From an uncultured Clostridia bacterium (lineage in GTDB: Bacteria > Bacillota > Clostridia > TANB77 > CAG-508), in contig CAQDYY010000001.1 of the NCBI GenBank assembly GCA_948777935.1, positions 434,001 to 498,000 on the forward strand: a stretch of DNA of 64,000 nt. The letters are read 5' to 3'. A program made the translations under genes and the position numbers. Below the pieces are notes generated by a model, which saw only the letters and a list, made by a program, of their open reading frames with translations, made no database searches and was not told where the DNA came from. Positions 50,986 to 58,189 of the stretch are shown piece after piece. Position 1 is the first letter of the stretch; each line of letters starts with the position of its first letter.

Positions 50986-51014
50986 ATTATATCACCTTGT
51001 TTAAATTATGTAAA
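50986..51014 (-). promoter_or_regulatory. Promoter of the 38-aa ORF (and perhaps guaB)
   Basis: -35 TTTACA (51014-51009), 17-nt spacer, -10 TATAAT (50991-50986). Confidence 0.7.
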
Positions 51015-51024
51015 CACTTTTGAA

Positions 51025-52215
51025 TTATTTTACTAATCTCTTTGTTTCTCTTGCAATCATTAATTCTTCGTTTGTTGGTATTACATATACTTTTACTTTA
51101 GATGAATCTTTTGAAATTAGTGTTTCTTCGCTTCTTACATTATTTCTATCTTCATCTAGTTCTACTCCCATAAATCCTAATCTTTCACAAATTCCTTTAC
51201 GTATATTAATTTGGTTTTCTCCAACTCCACCTGTAAATATAATTGCATCTACACCCTTCATTGCAACTGCATATTTTGCAATAAATCCTGCAACAGAGTA
51301 TTTAAAGTTATTCATAGCAATAAGTGCTCTTTTATTTCCTTCCATTGATTCATTTTCTATTACTCTAAAATCTGGTGCTAGACCTGATATTCCTTGTATT
51401 CCTGATGCTTTGTTTAAAAGTGTTTCTACTTCATCAGCTGTTTTATTCTCTTTTTTCATAATATATGTTACAACAGATGGATCAATATCTCCACTTCTTG
51501 TTACCATTGGAACACCTGCAAGTGGTGTAAGCCCCATACTTGTATCTACACTTTTTCCTCCTTCTATTGCACATACACTAGAACCTTGACCTAAGTGGCA
51601 ACTAATAATTTTTAAATCTTCAATTGGTTTATTTTCTATTTCAGCAAGTCTTCTTGAAACATACATGTGTGATGTTCCATGGAAACCATATTTTCTTATT
51701 CCATATTTTTCGTAATATTCATATGGTATTGGGTATAAATATCTTTCTTCTGGAATTGTTTGATGAAAAGTTGTATCAAATACACCTGCCATTGGCTTTC
51801 CTGGCATTACTTTTTTACATGCTTCAATTCCTATAATTCCTGCTGGGTTATGTAATGGTGCTAAATCTGTACATTCTTTTAATACATCTACAACATGATC
51901 ATCTATTACAACAGATTCTGCAATTTTTTCTCCACCATGTGCTAAACGATGCCCAATTGCTTCAATTTCATCAAGACTATCTATTACTTTATACTCTGGA
52001 TTAACTAATTGCTTTAGTGTAAAGTCTATTGCTTCTTCATGGTTTTTAGCAGGGTGTGTAATTTCAATTTTTTGTCCATTTACTTTATGTGTAATAAATG
52101 CTTCATCTTCTCCTATTCTTTCATATTTTCCTGATGCTAAAACTTCTTCTGTTTCCATATCTATTAATTGATATTTTAAAGAAGAACTTCCACAGTTTAA
52201 TACTAAAATTTTCAT
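51025..52215 (-). CDS. ackA: Acetate kinase
   Basis: Acetyl-phosphate plus ADP to acetate plus ATP, the energy-yielding step of acetate fermentation. 396 residues: MKILVLNCGSSSLKYQLIDM, HRLAHGGEKIAESVVI, LAPLHNPAGIIGI, FDTTFHQTIPEERYLYPIPYEYYEKYGIRKYGFHGTSH and IFTGGVGENQINIRKGICERL. Paired with pta upstream; an A/B repeat separates the two. Confidence 0.98.
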   Translation of the reverse strand: MKILVLNCGSSSLKYQLIDMETEEVLASGKYERIGEDEAFITHKVNGQKIEITHPAKNHEEAIDFTLKQLVNPEYKVIDSLDEIEAIGHRLAHGGEKIAESVVIDDHVVDVLKECTDLAPLHNPAGIIGIEACKKVMPGKPMAGVFDTTFHQTIPEERYLYPIPYEYYEKYGIRKYGFHGTSHMYVSRRLAEIENKPIEDLKIISCHLGQGSSVCAIEGGKSVDTSMGLTPLAGVPMVTRSGDIDPSVVTYIMKKENKTADEVETLLNKASGIQGISGLAPDFRVIENESMEGNKRALIAMNNFKYSVAGFIAKYAVAMKGVDAIIFTGGVGENQINIRKGICERLGFMGVELDEDRNNVRSEETLISKDSSKVKVYVIPTNEELMIARETKRLVK

Positions 52216-52299
52216 AATTTAACCTCCAAAATCTCTTAAAAATTTTTATCATTATAACATAAACAAATTTAAAAATCTAGCATAAATAATATTATTTTT

Positions 52300-52452
52300 A
52301 AGAACCCTCCGTCAGGACTTTGTCCTGCCACCTCCCTTAAATAAAGGAGGCTTTTCTCTACTATTTCAAATATACTATGCTAGTCTAAAATTGTAGAGTA
52401 AAGGCCCCTTTACCTAAGGGGGCTGTCGTTCGTGAGAACGACTGGGGGTTTT
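52300..52452 (+). repeat. Family A/B palindromic repeat pair
   Basis: A unit AGAACCCTCCGTC...AAATAAAGGAGGCTTTTCTC, spacer CTATGCTAGTCTAAAATTGT, B unit AAAGGCCCCTTTACC...GAACGACTGGGGGTT. It ends at the pta stop codon, between pta and ackA. Confidence 0.85.
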
Positions 52453-53456
52453 TAATATTTTCTTATTTGTGCTTGTACGCATGTTATTGCTACAACACCT
52501 ACTATATCGTCACTACTACACCCTCTTGATAAATCATTTACTGGTTTTGATATTCCTTGGCAAAGTGGCCCATATGCTTCTGCATTTGCTAACCTTTGTA
52601 CTAATTTATATCCAATATTTCCTGCATCTAAATTTGGAAATATGAGTGTATTTGCATAACCTGCAACCTTGCTTCCTTTTGCTTTACTTTTTGCTATTTC
52701 TGGAATGATTGCTGCATCTAATTGCAGTTCACCATCTACTAATAATTCTGGCATTTTTTGTTTTACTAGAGATGTAGCTTGTATTACTTTTTCAGTGGGT
52801 TCACATTTAGCACTTCCATATGTTGAAAATGATAACATTGCAACTTTAGGCTCTTTTTTAGTTAATTGAGTAAAACTATTTGCTGATGATATGGCAATTT
52901 CAGAAAGTTCTTCTGCTGTTGGGTTTGGGTTTAGTCCACAATCTGAAAATACAAATGTACCGTTTTCTCCATATTCACAATTTGGTACAACCATTAAGAA
53001 AAATGCTGAAACTAGTTTTGTGTTTGGTGCTGTTTTTAGAATTTGTAGAGCTGGTCTTAGGGTATCTGCTGTTGAATGAGCCGCCCCTGAAACAAGCCCA
53101 TCTGCATCTTCCATTTTTACCATCATCATTCCAAAATACACTGAATCTTCTAGCATTTCTTTTGCTTTATCATAAGTCATTCCCTTTTCTTTTCGTAGCT
53201 CATAAAAAGCATTTATATATTCGTCCTTTTTACCATATGTAAGTGGATTTATAATTTGAGTATTTCCTATATCAATACTATTTTCATTTGCTATTTTTAA
53301 TATTTCTTCTTCATTTCCTAATAATATTACTTTAGCAAAACCTTCTTTATAAATTTTTCCAGTTGCTTGCAAAACTCTAATATCTGTTGCCTCTGGTAGT
53401 ACTATAGTTTTTAAAGAAGTACTTGCTCTTTTTTTCATTTCTTCTATAAAGGACAT
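52452..53456 (-). CDS. pta: Phosphate acetyltransferase
   Basis: Acetyl-CoA plus Pi to acetyl-phosphate. 334 residues, the short Pta form: MSFIEEMKKRASTSLKTIVLPEATDIRVLQAT, GLVSGAAHSTADTLRPALQILKT, VVPNCEYGENGTFVFSDCGLNPNPTAEELSEIAI and SKVAGYANTLIFPNLDAGNIGYKLVQRLANAEAYGP. Upstream of ackA, forming the acetate pathway. It has a probable promoter inside the gerQ terminator. Confidence 0.97.
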   Translation of the reverse strand: MSFIEEMKKRASTSLKTIVLPEATDIRVLQATGKIYKEGFAKVILLGNEEEILKIANENSIDIGNTQIINPLTYGKKDEYINAFYELRKEKGMTYDKAKEMLEDSVYFGMMMVKMEDADGLVSGAAHSTADTLRPALQILKTAPNTKLVSAFFLMVVPNCEYGENGTFVFSDCGLNPNPTAEELSEIAISSANSFTQLTKKEPKVAMLSFSTYGSAKCEPTEKVIQATSLVKQKMPELLVDGELQLDAAIIPEIAKSKAKGSKVAGYANTLIFPNLDAGNIGYKLVQRLANAEAYGPLCQGISKPVNDLSRGCSSDDIVGVVAITCVQAQIRKY

Positions 53457-53484
53457 GTTGGCTCTCCTTTCTTTTTATACTACT

Positions 53485-53513
53485 ATTATATAGATAAAAC
53501 AAAAAAATAACAA
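53485..53513 (-). promoter_or_regulatory. Promoter of pta
   Basis: -35 TTGTTA (53513-53508), 17-nt spacer, -10 TATAAT (53490-53485). Confidence 0.6.
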
Positions 53514-53542
53514 GACCTTTTGTCTTGTTATTTTTTGTTTTC
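53498..53542 (-). terminator. Strong terminator upstream of pta
   Basis: AAAATAACAAGAC / GTCTTGTTATTTT perfect stem, T-run on both sides. It separates the gerQ unit from pta. Confidence 0.85.
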
Positions 53543-53552
53543 TTCCTACCAA

Positions 53553-53788
53553 TAGTTACAATTCACAGCCGATATAACATTTCTATATGAATATATTTGG
53601 TAAGAACCCTCCGTCAGTGCTTCGCACTGCCACCTCCCTTAAGTAAAGGAGGCTTTCCTCTACAATTCAAAATAAACTATTCTAGTCTAAACAGTAGAGT
53701 AAAGGCCCCTTTATTCAAGGGGGCTGTCGCCTTTCGGCGACTGGGGGTTCTAAAAATTACATTATTTTTTAGTTGTGAATTGTAACTA
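53553..53788 (+). repeat. Family A/B repeat pair flanked by a 15-bp inverted repeat
   Basis: The A unit (53602-53665) and B unit (to 53751) are enclosed by TAGTTACAATTCACA (53553-53567) and its reverse complement TGTGAATTGTAACTA (53774-53788). The right arm overlaps the gerQ stop codon. The whole 236-bp segment resembles a miniature inverted-repeat element. Confidence 0.75.
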
Positions 53789-54106
53789 CCAATATCTATT
53801 GTTTGCATATGTACCTGTTGTAGATATTGTAATAAATTTAATAGAATAGATATCGCAATATACTAAGCTATCATTTTCAAATGAACGAAGTACTATATAA
53901 CTTGCTCCTACGTCTTGTAATATTCCTATTCTATCTACTAACATATTTGTTCCTATTAAGAATTCTACTCTCATTAGTTTACCAATTTGTTGTCTTAAAA
54001 ATGCTAGCGTATAAATTGGGTTTGTTAAAATTTCTGGTGAATTTTGATTAATTTCTACTTGCCTATCTTCTCTTTTGTTTTGCGCATGAAATTCATTTTC
54101 TTGCAT
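53786..54106 (-). CDS. gerQ: Spore coat protein GerQ-like
   Basis: A 106-residue protein whose C-terminal domain matches the GerQ pattern: LAFLRQQIGKLMRVEFLIGTNMLVDRIGILQDVGASYIVLRSFENDSLVYCDIYSIKFITI. In Bacillus, GerQ localises and is needed for CwlJ, and is crosslinked in the coat. Start at the ATG 54106 (MQENEFHAQNKRE), with GGAGG 7 nt upstream; the N-terminal third is polar and Gln/Asn-rich, usual for GerQ. It is downstream of a cwlJ-like gene, a genetic pairing that supports the call. Confidence 0.8.
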   Translation of the reverse strand: MQENEFHAQNKREDRQVEINQNSPEILTNPIYTLAFLRQQIGKLMRVEFLIGTNMLVDRIGILQDVGASYIVLRSFENDSLVYCDIYSIKFITISTTGTYANNRYW

Positions 54107-54170
54107 GTTATCTCCTCCTTTATAATTTTTGCTTGCTAGAATATGTAGTAATATAAAATTAAACACTGCG

Positions 54171-54306
54171 TTCTATAATGTGAAAATCATTTTCACATTA
54201 TAGAAATGCATTCTACAGAAAATTGCTTTGCAATTTTCGCAGTAGAACAAAAACGAGGCATATAAATTATTCAAAAATTATAGTATATTATCATGCCTCT
54301 TTTGTT
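54171..54306. other. Three consecutive hairpins between cwlJ and gerQ
   Basis: TTCTATAATGTGAAAAT/ATTTTCACATTATAGAA (54171-54205), TTCTACAGAAAATTG/CAATTTTCGCAGTAGAA (54211-54247), and GAGGCAT/ATGCCTC flanked by CAAAA/TTTTG (54248-54306). The last resembles a bidirectional terminator. The remaining 138 bases to 54444 show nothing else. Confidence 0.6.
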
Positions 54307-54444
54307 CTTCACGGCGTTTTAGCGTACTTGGTTTTAACAACACTTGATACACACTATACTTTGGGAAAAAGAAATATGACGCCTTTGGCTAACAGGTCGA
54401 ACTCGTTTTTAATTTTATATTACTACATATTCTTTGTATATCTT

Positions 54445-54891
54445 TTAAGTAGAGCTATATTGGGGTGTTGGGCGGTAAAAGCAATGGTCACCTAACCTTG
54501 TATGCCATGTTCCAGAACCGTTATATGGAAATGTAGATGGACATGTAGGTTTAAATGGATTCATATACCACAGGCAATCTCCCATTTCGTTTAGTTTATT
54601 TCCTGCAATTGCCCAATCTGCAATTTGAAAGTGGATTTCAGTTGGTGCAAGATTATATATATTTTGTGGATTGTATGTATTTCTAATTTCGGTTCTTGCA
54701 CAGTCAAATTGCCCTGGTTGTAATAAAATATTACGGATGCTCCCTCCATTAGACACTCTTAAATATTCTCCTTCTCCCACATTTACTCTGTTCATAATAA
54801 CAGTTGCAACTGCTTTCATTCCATTATCTCCTTCTCCTCCTGCTTCACACAAAATCATTCTTGCAAGCAATTCTCTATCTGAAAATGACAT
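54445..54891 (-). CDS. cwlJ: Spore cortex-lytic cell wall hydrolase, CwlJ-like
   Basis: A 148-residue member of the SleB/CwlJ hydrolase family, degrading cortex peptidoglycan during germination. RELLARMILCEAGGEGDNGMKAVATVIMNRV carries the catalytic Glu. YLRVSNGGSIRNILLQPGQFDC and LWYMNPFKPTCPS follow, with TWHTRLGDHCFYRP near the end. No signal peptide, as for CwlJ and unlike SleB. Start ATG 54891, 8 nt after GGAG. It is paired with gerQ downstream. Confidence 0.88.
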   Translation of the reverse strand: MSFSDRELLARMILCEAGGEGDNGMKAVATVIMNRVNVGEGEYLRVSNGGSIRNILLQPGQFDCARTEIRNTYNPQNIYNLAPTEIHFQIADWAIAGNKLNEMGDCLWYMNPFKPTCPSTFPYNGSGTWHTRLGDHCFYRPTPQYSST

Positions 54892-54938
54892 AAGTTTCAC
54901 TCCTTAAATCTCCTGTTACATTTTTAGAGTTAATCTAC

Positions 54939-55087
54939 TTTTAGGTAATAATATATAAATATTGAAAAAGAATCTCGGAGCCATAAGTGGGGACCAATAG
55001 AAACCGTCAAAATGTGTTTACACATTTTGTACAGTTTCATTGGGGAATGGCGACGGTTTTTCAATATTTATATATCATTACCTAAAA
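54939..55087 (+). repeat. Structured repeat element, family D, copy 3
   Basis: A 149-bp element. Arms TTTTAGGTAATAATATATAA... and ...TTATATATCATTACCTAAAA pair over 31 bp with one mismatch. The inner part of the arms (ATATTGAAAAA/TTTTTCAATAT) differs from copies 1 and 2 but is self-complementary. The core matches copy 2 except for the central hairpin (AAAATGTG-TTTA-CACATTTT, as in copy 1). It lies between the divergent cwlJ and RluA genes. Confidence 0.85.
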
Positions 55088-55145
55088 ATAAGTGCAATCA
55101 GTAACATTTTTCTTCTATTATTTTATTGTTACTACTAAAAAAACG

Positions 55146-55174
55146 TTCCAATTAATATGCAAATTTGATATAAT
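55146..55174 (+). promoter_or_regulatory. Promoter of the RluA-family gene
   Basis: -35 TTCCAA (55146-55151), 17-nt spacer, -10 TATAAT (55169-55174). Confidence 0.5.
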
Positions 55175-55193
55175 CATATTTATGGAGGTTTAT

Positions 55194-56079
55194 ATGAAAC
55201 TACAATATACCGTAAATAGGAATTATGATAATATAAGACAAGTTTTAAAAGAAGAATTTAACATATCTGATCGTTTACTTTTAAAGTTAAAAACTAATCA
55301 GAAAATTTATAAAAATGGAAATATTGTATCAGTACATGAAATTGTTAATTTAAATGATAAAATTGAAGTATTTTTAGATTTTAATGAGGATAATTCTAAT
55401 ATTGTACCTACAAAAATGGATTTAGACATTTTATATGAAGACGAATGGCTATTAATACTTAATAAACCATATGGAACTCCTATTCATCCTTCTAGAATGC
55501 ATTATGAAGATAGTTTATCTAATGGTGTTAGTTACTATTTTGATAAAATTAATTTGAATAAAAAAATTCGTCCTGTAAATAGGTTAGACAAGGACACTTC
55601 TGGTATTGTGATATTTGCAAAAAGTGAATATATACAAGAATGTTTAGTTCGCCAAATGAAAGATAAAGTATTTAAAAAAGAATATATTGCAATTGTAGAT
55701 GGACTTTTACAAAATAAATGTGGAACTATTAATGCTAAAATTAGTAGAAAACCTAATAGTATAATAGAAAGGCAAGTTTCGAAAGATAATACTCGGTGAT
55801 GATGCCATTACTCATTATACTGTTATAGAAGAAACACCTTTAAATGTATCTATTGTTAGAGTTTTACTAGAAACTGGTAGAACTCATCAAATTCGTGTTC
55901 ATTTTTCATATATTGGTCACCCTATTATAGGTGATACATTATATGGTAGTGCTTCTTCATATATTACTAGACAGGCACTTCATGCTTACAGTATCTCTTT
56001 TATTCATCCTGTTTATAAAAAAGAAATGAATATATCTTGTGATTTACCACAAGATATGAAGAAATTTGTAACTATCTAA
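55194..56079 (+). pseudogene. RluA-family 23S rRNA pseudouridine synthase, frameshifted
   Basis: Codons 1-201 read in one frame from the ATG at 55194 (GGAGG 5 nt upstream). They give an S4-like N-terminus, then DILYEDEWLLILNKPYGTPIHPS and RPVNRLDKDTSGIVIFAKSE (the Asp of RLD is catalytic). Translation stops at TGA 55797-55799. The remainder reads in the next frame: GDDAITHYTVIEETPLNVSI, VRVLLETGRTHQIRVHFSYIGHPIIGDTLYG and ALHAYSISFIHPVYKKEM, to a TAA at 56079. Removing one C near 55794 (ACTCGG to ACTGG) restores a 294-residue protein of normal family length. Mutation or base-calling error cannot be told apart here. Confidence 0.88.
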
Positions 56080-56092
56080 ATACTCTCATCTT

Positions 56093-56152
56093 AAGAACCC
56101 CCAGTCACGCTTTCAGCGTGCCAGCCCCCTTGTTAAAGGGGCTTTCTTGCAA
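56093..56152 (-). repeat. Family A/B repeat, single B unit
   Basis: AAGAACCCCCAGTC-(ACGCTTTCAGCGT)-GCCAGCCCCCTTGTTAAAGG. Inverted orientation, like 16040. A second small hairpin (GCTTCGC) lies next to it. It sits 14 nt after the RluA stop. Confidence 0.75.
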
Positions 56153-56272
56153 TGCTTCGCAAGATTTTCTCTATAAATTTAGTTTAACACTAATTTTTAG
56201 TATCGTAAGTATTACATTTTCATTAAATTATCCTACACAAATAACATTTTTACATTACTACATATATTTTTT

Positions 56273-56304
56273 AAGGGCAGGCTTTAAAGCCTACCCTTGT
56301 TTTT
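56273..56304 (+). terminator. Terminator between convergent genes
   Basis: AAGGGCAGGCTTT / AAAGCCTACCCTT hairpin followed by TGTTTTTAT on the plus strand. Confidence 0.8.
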
Positions 56305-58174
56305 ATTCCTCTTCTTTTTTCTCTTTTTCGTTTTCACTATTTAATATAGCATCTTGTTTATCTTCTTTTTGCTTACTTTCTTTTTTTATACTATCTGATA
56401 GTAATATAAATTGTACACTTCCCTCTTCTCCTTCTTCTAGCATAGTATAGTTTTTATATTCTAATGAAAGTTCTCCTAACTTATTTATTCTTTTTGTTAC
56501 ATCTTTTAAATTTCCACCTAAAGCATTACAAATAGGTTTTATTCCTTCATTATTGAATTTCAAAATTCCTTCATATAATGTATTTGCACCTTCTTTTATT
56601 GTTGTTGTAGCTTGTGTTAATTGATTATCAGCTAAAGTTAACTGTGTTGTAGATGTATCTAATGTATTTAATCCTTGTTTTATTTGGTTTGACCCTTGTG
56701 ATATTTTTTTTGTTCCATTAGATAACGCTAAAGAGCCATTATATAAAGTATCTGCGCCTTGTTTTAGTTCTTCAGTTTTACTTGCAAGAGTAGTTGTTCC
56801 CTCTTCTAATTGTTCTAGCCCATTAGTTAAATTTTCATTTCCTACTTGTATTTCTTTTATTCCTGCTTGCACACTTCCAATACCTCCTTGCAATTCACTA
56901 ATTTGTTTTTGGAATTTTGCAAGTGTTTGTGCATTATTCTTAAATATTGCACTTTTTGTAGGGTCTGTTTCTGCCATACTCATAGCATTATTTGCATCTA
57001 TTAAACTTTGTAACTCTTGTGCTGTTTTTTCATCTATTTCTATACCCTTAGCTATAGTAGAAAGACCTTGTGAAATCTTTTCTTCTCCTTCTTCTAGTTT
57101 TTTACTTCCTTCTTTCGCTTCTCCTATTTTTGTAGCAACTAAGCTCATATTTTCACTTATTTGTGTTGCACCATCACTAATTTGCTTTGCACCATTTCCT
57201 ATCGCTTTTCCACTTTTATCTAATGTGCTAATTCCACTATCAATTTGTGCATAACTATTATTTGCATTTGTCATTCCTTCTGATACTTGTTTCATTGCTA
57301 AATTAAATTCTTGTTTTTTATTACTATATTCTTCTGTTCCTTCTTTTAAAGTTTTTGCTCCTTGTAAAATTTCTTCACTTGCAGATTGCAATTTTGATAC
57401 TTTACTATATACTTCATCAAGTTTATTAAGTTCTTTTAAATCTTCTTCATTTTCAATTATTTTTGGTGTTACAAAACTTGCAATAGTATCTAGCTTAAAA
57501 TCTGTTGTATCCATTTCGATTTCTATTTTATTTGGTAAATCAAAATCCTTTTTATTAATTCCAAGGCTTTCTTTCATGCCCGGAAATGCTACTCCAACAA
57601 CAATTGTTTTTGAACCATCATCTATCATCTTTCCATTTGATATGGTAATATTTTTATTTATCTCATTATCTATCATAGTTCCTGCAATTACTATAAATGG
57701 TGTATACATTTCTACATTTCTTCCATTTACATTTACAATATGTTTTTCATTATTTGTATATTGTAAGGTTACTTTTACTTTTCCACTTTTTCCTACAATA
57801 TCATCTTTTGATATTTCTTCTCCATTTAATGTATATGAAATATTACATGAAATCGGCAACTGTTTTGTTGTTTCTCCTTTATAGTAAATGTCTTTTCCAT
57901 TTGCATTCCATACAACTTGTGTACCATCTTTTTCAAATGTTTCATAGCCATTTGTATTTTCAATATTTAGTAAATCTGATATATCACGAATTGTATCTAA
58001 ACCTTCTTCATTTTTAATATGACTTGATACTATAGTTTCATACGAATTTCCATTAGCATCTAGCTTTGAATATACTGTTTCTTCTTTTGTATATGCCATA
58101 ACTGGTAGTGTATAGCAAAGTGTGCTTACAAGTGTTACTCCTGAAATTACTTTTATCATTTTATTATTTTTCAT
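56303..58174 (-). CDS. Secreted coiled-coil protein with LxxG-type repeats, transporter partner
   Basis: A 623-residue exported protein. An N-terminal signal peptide (MIKVISGVTLVSTLCYTLPVMA) is followed by a beta-rich region (about 25-230). A long coiled coil (about 255-530) comes next, with recurring heptad-like units such as LxxGxxxLxxG (EELKQGADTLYNGSLALSNGTKKISQGSNQI). These resemble YhgE/Pip-type phage infection and type VII-like export proteins. The C-terminus is acidic and lysine-rich. It lies 15 nt downstream of an MMPL transporter gene and likely forms an envelope complex with it. Function unknown. Confidence 0.8.
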   Translation of the reverse strand: MKNNKMIKVISGVTLVSTLCYTLPVMAYTKEETVYSKLDANGNSYETIVSSHIKNEEGLDTIRDISDLLNIENTNGYETFEKDGTQVVWNANGKDIYYKGETTKQLPISCNISYTLNGEEISKDDIVGKSGKVKVTLQYTNNEKHIVNVNGRNVEMYTPFIVIAGTMIDNEINKNITISNGKMIDDGSKTIVVGVAFPGMKESLGINKKDFDLPNKIEIEMDTTDFKLDTIASFVTPKIIENEEDLKELNKLDEVYSKVSKLQSASEEILQGAKTLKEGTEEYSNKKQEFNLAMKQVSEGMTNANNSYAQIDSGISTLDKSGKAIGNGAKQISDGATQISENMSLVATKIGEAKEGSKKLEEGEEKISQGLSTIAKGIEIDEKTAQELQSLIDANNAMSMAETDPTKSAIFKNNAQTLAKFQKQISELQGGIGSVQAGIKEIQVGNENLTNGLEQLEEGTTTLASKTEELKQGADTLYNGSLALSNGTKKISQGSNQIKQGLNTLDTSTTQLTLADNQLTQATTTIKEGANTLYEGILKFNNEGIKPICNALGGNLKDVTKRINKLGELSLEYKNYTMLEEGEEGSVQFILLSDSIKKESKQKEDKQDAILNSENEKEKKEEE

Positions 58175-58189
58175 TTTCTTTCTTCCCTT

